The position numbers were made by a program, and so were the translations under genes. Shown piece by piece: positions 46,742-49,887 of a stretch of DNA of 49,887 nt (positions are counted from its first letter, which is position 1; each line of letters opens with the position of its first letter). The stretch is from an uncultured Planctomycetaceae bacterium (lineage in GTDB: Bacteria; Planctomycetota; Planctomycetia; Planctomycetales; Planctomycetaceae): contig CAIYBH010000007.1 of assembly GCA_903924405.1 (NCBI GenBank), positions 1 through 49,887 of the forward strand, in the 5' to 3' direction. A model generated the notes under the pieces. That model was not told the DNA's origin. It saw only the letters and a program-made list of their open reading frames with translations, and ran no database searches.

Positions 46742-46772
46742 AAAAAAGGGCCCCGGTGATGACCGAAGCCCC
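46742..46772 (-). terminator. Terminator after the monoheme protein gene
   Basis: On the minus strand a 10-bp stem (46762-46771 with 46748-46757, two G-U pairs, loop of 4) is followed by six T. It lies 28 bases after the stop codon of the gene at 46800-47180. Confidence 0.8.
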
Positions 46773-46799
46773 AGATTTCACACCCTGCCAACCTGCAAA

Positions 46800-47180
46800 T
46801 TACTTCGCAGCTTCTGCAGTGCCCGGCAGCTCAACCGCCTTGATCAGGTCGCCGAACGTCTTGCCGTCCGTTGCGCTCTTTTCACCTTCGGACTTCGTCA
46901 GCGCTTCTTTGATCTTCGCTTCGTCCGTTTCGTTCTTCTTGGTCAACGCCTTGCCAAAAGCCGCTCCGTAGTTGTTGCGGATCTTCTTGTCCTTATCAGG
47001 ATGGCAGACAGCGCAGGTCAGCTTGCCGTCCGTGCCATGCTTCTTGGCCAGTTCCGGGTAAGTTGCTGACATCACGTCCTTGTACTTCGGACGCGCCACT
47101 GCTTCTGATCCCGTCGCCAGGAACAATCCTGCAACAACCGCTGCAGCCGTTGCCAGCTTCACACATGCCTTCATCGTCAT
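46800..47180 (-). CDS. Small exported monoheme c-type protein
   Basis: A 126-residue protein with a signal peptide (about 1-29, ending near SEAVA) and one heme c attachment motif, CAVCH (C56, C59, H60). The rest is rich in Lys, Asp, Glu and Ala and has no obvious Met ligand region of a standard cytochrome c. The start is clear: GGAGG lies 8 bases before the ATG at 47180, although the frame is open 27 codons further. I do not recognise a precise family; it may be a small periplasmic electron carrier. A terminator follows, so it is probably transcribed alone. The CxxCH motif could be coincidental in principle, but the signal peptide makes covalent heme plausible. Confidence 0.75.
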   Translation of the reverse strand: MTMKACVKLATAAAVVAGLFLATGSEAVARPKYKDVMSATYPELAKKHGTDGKLTCAVCHPDKDKKIRNNYGAAFGKALTKKNETDEAKIKEALTKSEGEKSATDGKTFGDLIKAVELPGTAEAAK

Positions 47181-47659
47181 CTTCTGTTCCTCCGGTAGTT
47201 CTGAGTAAAACACTGCCAGCACGGAGCGCGAAACTCTTCGCAGGCCTGATCCAAAAATCAATAGCTCGAGTACGCTCCACCTTCAATTTGACCGTTTTAG
47301 GCCGAACGGGGGCCCCGTGTCAATCGACGGAGCCAGTCACGTCACTGTGATGTTCTGCAAAAACAGCTTCCAAAGCCCCCGAACTGGCTGATCAGCACAG
47401 TCCCTCTGATCCCCACGGCCACTCCAATCGGCCACCCCACGACGGCTCGCGACGGCTGTTCTTGGCGAGGTTCACCCCCTGGATTGGCAAAACGATCGCG
47501 CACGAGGGCCTTTTTTGCCTGATGGCAGCGAACCAGTCCAAAGGCGAGCGGTGCGGCGTCAGCCCACCGAGTCGAACACCTTTGACCTGAACACCAATCA
47601 ACACCGACATTCGGAGGGCCCAAAAAGGCATCTCCAAGGGCTCACACCCCCCCCCGCGT
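47181..47659. other. Unexplained intergenic block downstream of the FHA gene
   Basis: About 480 bases. Its 47390-47640 part is open in two minus-strand frames but neither product looks like a protein I know, and one overlaps the FHA gene. A run of nine C at 47647-47655 lies just after the FHA stop codon (47660). The block could be a degenerate repeat or relic. The part next to 47181 should hold the promoter of the monoheme gene. Confidence 0.35.
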
Positions 47660-48424
47660 TCAGGCACTGGCTCGGTAGGGATTTCCCGTGATGGCCACAT
47701 TCCCCCGCAGCAGTTCCAGCTGGTGGGCCATGCCCTGCAGAGTGGCCGCAATCAATTGCTGCTGACGAATGACGTCCCGCAGCACCTGCGACGCTTCTGT
47801 TAATCGCTGGTCCAGTCCTTCAATCCGAAACAGGATCTCCGCCGGCACCGGCTCGCTGGTTTTTCCCGCAAGTCGTCGCAACTGCACAAAATCTTCCAGA
47901 GGCAGTGTGTCCGGTCCCAGGCCAGCACCAATCCGTCCGGCTGCCGTCTGCAGCATCTCCACGCCGCGATCCAGGGACCGCTCCGCAGCCACGGCTGGTC
48001 GCACTTCCACGCTGCCCGAAATCATGGCCGGATTCATGCCGGTACCCGCCACGGCGTCGGAATTCAGCCCGGTTCCCGGTGCCGGCATCGTCGCCGATTG
48101 ACAGAACTGAAACACAGCTCGAAAGTCACCGATTTCAATCAGGTCGCCATCCCCCAAACGAGCGGAGACCGCCGGCTGGCCGTTGATGAACAGCCCCGGG
48201 TTATCGCCAATGCAGGAAATCGTGGCGGTCTTTCCGGAAATCTCGATTCGTGAGTGCAGCGAGGGAATTCCACTTTCCCCCAGCCGCAGGTCGCATGACG
48301 CGCCACTTCCGATCAGAAACAATCCGTTCGTCAGTGGCCGGAAGGGAAACCGACGCCCATTGGCGGCCAGTTTCAGGCAGGCAATCGCGTCAGCAGGAAG
48401 GAAGGCGGTATAGTCGCGCACCAT
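47660..48424 (-). CDS. FHA-domain protein
   Basis: A 254-residue cytoplasmic protein. Residues of about 25-110 form a forkhead-associated domain: LIGSGASCDLRLG, then IPSLHSRIEI with the Ser and His of the phosphothreonine-binding loop, and LFINGQPV-like NG followed by LGDGDLIEIG. FHA domains bind phosphothreonine peptides, usually in Ser/Thr-kinase signalling, of which planctomycetes have much. The second half (about 130-254) has a linker and then a helical part rich in Leu, Gln and Glu (QVLRDVIRQQQLIAATLQGM) that probably forms a coiled coil. No kinase is nearby. The frame opens at a GTG (48433); the ATG at 48424 is the simpler start. The partner is unknown. Confidence 0.85.
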   Translation of the reverse strand: MVRDYTAFLPADAIACLKLAANGRRFPFRPLTNGLFLIGSGASCDLRLGESGIPSLHSRIEISGKTATISCIGDNPGLFINGQPAVSARLGDGDLIEIGDFRAVFQFCQSATMPAPGTGLNSDAVAGTGMNPAMISGSVEVRPAVAAERSLDRGVEMLQTAAGRIGAGLGPDTLPLEDFVQLRRLAGKTSEPVPAEILFRIEGLDQRLTEASQVLRDVIRQQQLIAATLQGMAHQLELLRGNVAITGNPYRASA

Positions 48425-48625
48425 GCTTCTCACTTCGAAAACAAACTCTTGACCGACTTCACGTCAGATCATAAAGACTCTCCGTGATCGTTGTAATCGT
48501 CCATTTCGAAGAAACACCTGAAGCCCCGCGTCAGAAAATGACAAAGTCCACTCAAGATCTTCCGGCAAACCGGAATCGTTGCACGTCGATCTGCACGCCC
48601 CGGCCATTTTTGCCGATCCCGCTGC

Positions 48626-49887
48626 TCAGCGACCGTATCGCTGCAGGTAACGTTTCAGGTCCAGCTTCCGGACTGTGCTGTCTGAGGTCATGTACCTGAT
48701 CTTGCCGAAAATCGGTCGCTCCGGACCCCACGCCCGATCGTAACGTCCAAACACCCAGAAGATGCCTGAATAGGAGTTCGGGTCGCGGCCATCCAGCGCG
48801 TACCGGTTGTTCAACTCAATCAATACGTCCAACGCCTGCTCCGGGGTGGGTGACCATTCCAGAACCTTCTTGCCCCACAGCATTCGCAGGTAGTTCTGCA
48901 TCCGACCCTCCTGCATCAACTGACGCTGAGCCGCATTCCAGACCGGATCATGCGTGCGACTGTCTCGCAGCTGTTCCAGGGAATACTTGTATGGCCTCGG
49001 ATCCGCTTTGTGCTCGTTCAGCGTCTTCTGCGCCCACTCCGGGAGCGATTCCCAGCGGTCATAATGACGCTCTTTCGAACACATGTTGAAGCCCAGCTCC
49101 CGCCAGGTCACCAGTTCATCCAGAAACGATTCCGCGGCGTCCGTCATGCCCCACCAGCCGTTGCGGCTGCCTTTGGTCTTCTTCGGGTCCCCCAGCTGGT
49201 CACGGCTCCAGCTTTCCCGATGACTCAGCCTTGTAAAGATGTCATGCACCGAAACCTGCCCGAAGTGCAGATAAGGAGATAGTCCGCTGGCTACGTCCGC
49301 GTCCGGTTCATTTCGCTCTTCCCCGTAACGGGACAGTCGCCGCTGCAGAAACAGGTCGAGGCATCCGCTGGCGGCAACCGCCCCGCCCTGCGCCAGACCC
49401 TCTTTCGTGGACTGATCAATCGGCAGGCGGTCCAGGGCCGAACTGCTGCAGGTCAGCAGGTCGGCTCCGGCGGGCGCCCAGCGATCCCGAAAAATCTCCG
49501 GGCGCTGCACAAGTCGCGGCACGTCCGGGTCCGCCAACGCATTCTCCTGAGGAAATTGCAGCAGATGTTCCGGCAGTGATTTCTGCAGGTACCGGCGAAA
49601 GGCGTAAGCCGTGGGAAACACCTGGGAAGTGGCTCGCATCGGCAGCAAGCCGTTGGAATCCACCGCTTCCAGCAGCACACCAATCCGCCGCGCGACGGCA
49701 CGAGTCATCGCGGGCAGAAAAAAGCAGGGATAGTCGTCCGTCACCACCACGGCAGCGCGCGAAGCAATCGCTTCCAGCAGACCACTGCCACCGCCGTACT
49801 CCTGTTCCACCCACGGCACATACTGATGACCATGCCGCTCTGCAACCGCCTGATTGTCCTGCATCCCCCGCAGCACAAAGGCATGCA
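48626..49887 (-). CDS. phr: Class II CPD photolyase, 5' end outside the window
   Basis: At least 420 residues of a flavin (FAD) enzyme that splits UV-induced cyclobutane pyrimidine dimers using light. The frame continues past the window edge, and the visible start (HAF-LRGMQD) matches the middle of the N-terminal antenna domain of class II enzymes, so roughly the first 60-80 residues are missing. LSPYLHFGQVS, TWRELGFNMC, THDPVWNAAQRQLM, GRMQNYLRMLWGKKVLEW, NNRYALDGRDPNSYSG and FGRYDRAWGPERPIFGKIRYM-like blocks (the last split as YDRAWGPERP and IFGKIRYM) fit class II and not class I. The stop is at 48626. The 190 bases between its end and the FHA gene hold no feature I can name. Confidence 0.92.
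   Translation of the reverse strand, partial: HAFVLRGMQDNQAVAERHGHQYVPWVEQEYGGGSGLLEAIASRAAVVVTDDYPCFFLPAMTRAVARRIGVLLEAVDSNGLLPMRATSQVFPTAYAFRRYLQKSLPEHLLQFPQENALADPDVPRLVQRPEIFRDRWAPAGADLLTCSSSALDRLPIDQSTKEGLAQGGAVAASGCLDLFLQRRLSRYGEERNEPDADVASGLSPYLHFGQVSVHDIFTRLSHRESWSRDQLGDPKKTKGSRNGWWGMTDAAESFLDELVTWRELGFNMCSKERHYDRWESLPEWAQKTLNEHKADPRPYKYSLEQLRDSRTHDPVWNAAQRQLMQEGRMQNYLRMLWGKKVLEWSPTPEQALDVLIELNNRYALDGRDPNSYSGIFWVFGRYDRAWGPERPIFGKIRYMTSDSTVRKLDLKRYLQRYGR

Overview
The window comes from the chromosome of a member of the Planctomycetota, probably order Planctomycetales. The strongest signs are three large 'planctomycete cytochrome c' proteins with DUF1549 and DUF1553 (PSD1) domains at 16620-19739, 32600-35647 and 37408-40563, a secreted sulfatase between two of them, two Gfo/Idh/MocA oxidoreductases (one with a Tat signal), and an EF-G of the spirochaete/planctomycete/mitochondrial type. 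I found no rRNA, tRNA, CRISPR array, transposase, integrase or phage gene. The content is core chromosome plus planctomycete-typical exported enzymes. I saw no complete new defence or mobile system.

Layout. 1-5900: the N-terminal part of a rhomboid protease (minus), a 1-kb non-coding stretch, then fusA, an M42 metallopeptidase and a PduO-type cobalamin adenosyltransferase (all plus). 5900-10400: a cytoplasmic Gfo/Idh/MocA oxidoreductase, then a divergent pair of predicted metal transporters (ZIP, minus; Nramp-like, plus) separated by about 400 bases that hold a 19-bp operator-like inverted repeat. 10600-16440: an unrecognised 444-residue protein, a PhoD phosphatase, tsaD, and a translationally coupled pair (membrane-anchored protein, then RluA-family pseudouridine synthase). 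16620-28400: the first PSD1 protein, holB, a PpiD/SurA-like protein with a roughly 210-residue Ala/Pro spacer, topA, and a small Ala/Pro/Glu-repeat lipoprotein. 28700-32500: uvrC without its C-terminal helix-hairpin-helix region, a leuA-like synthase without the regulatory domain, and a TatD hydrolase.

32600-40563 is the most planctomycete-specific part: three minus-strand genes (PSD1, sulfatase, PSD1 with a nested LamG-like domain) spaced 47 and 105 bases apart. This is probably one exported unit for a sulfated polymer. It is followed by a repeat cluster (four direct copies of a roughly 45-bp unit plus one inverted copy) and a Tat-exported oxidoreductase.

42670-49887: a SufE-SufS fusion and a cysteine-poor Mrp/ApbC ATPase (both Fe-S cluster biogenesis), a divergent bL28-like ribosomal protein, a small monoheme c-type protein, an FHA-domain protein, and a class II DNA photolyase cut by the window end. 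Strong intrinsic terminators lie after several of these genes.

The items most worth a second look are the Nramp-like carrier in which both metal-site motifs are replaced by G-x-x-E, the operator-like palindrome beside it, the SufE-SufS fusion next to a cysteine-free Mrp, the UvrC lacking HhH, the LamG domain nested in DUF1553, and the 45-bp repeat cluster. All function calls rest on motif recognition by eye. No database search was run.
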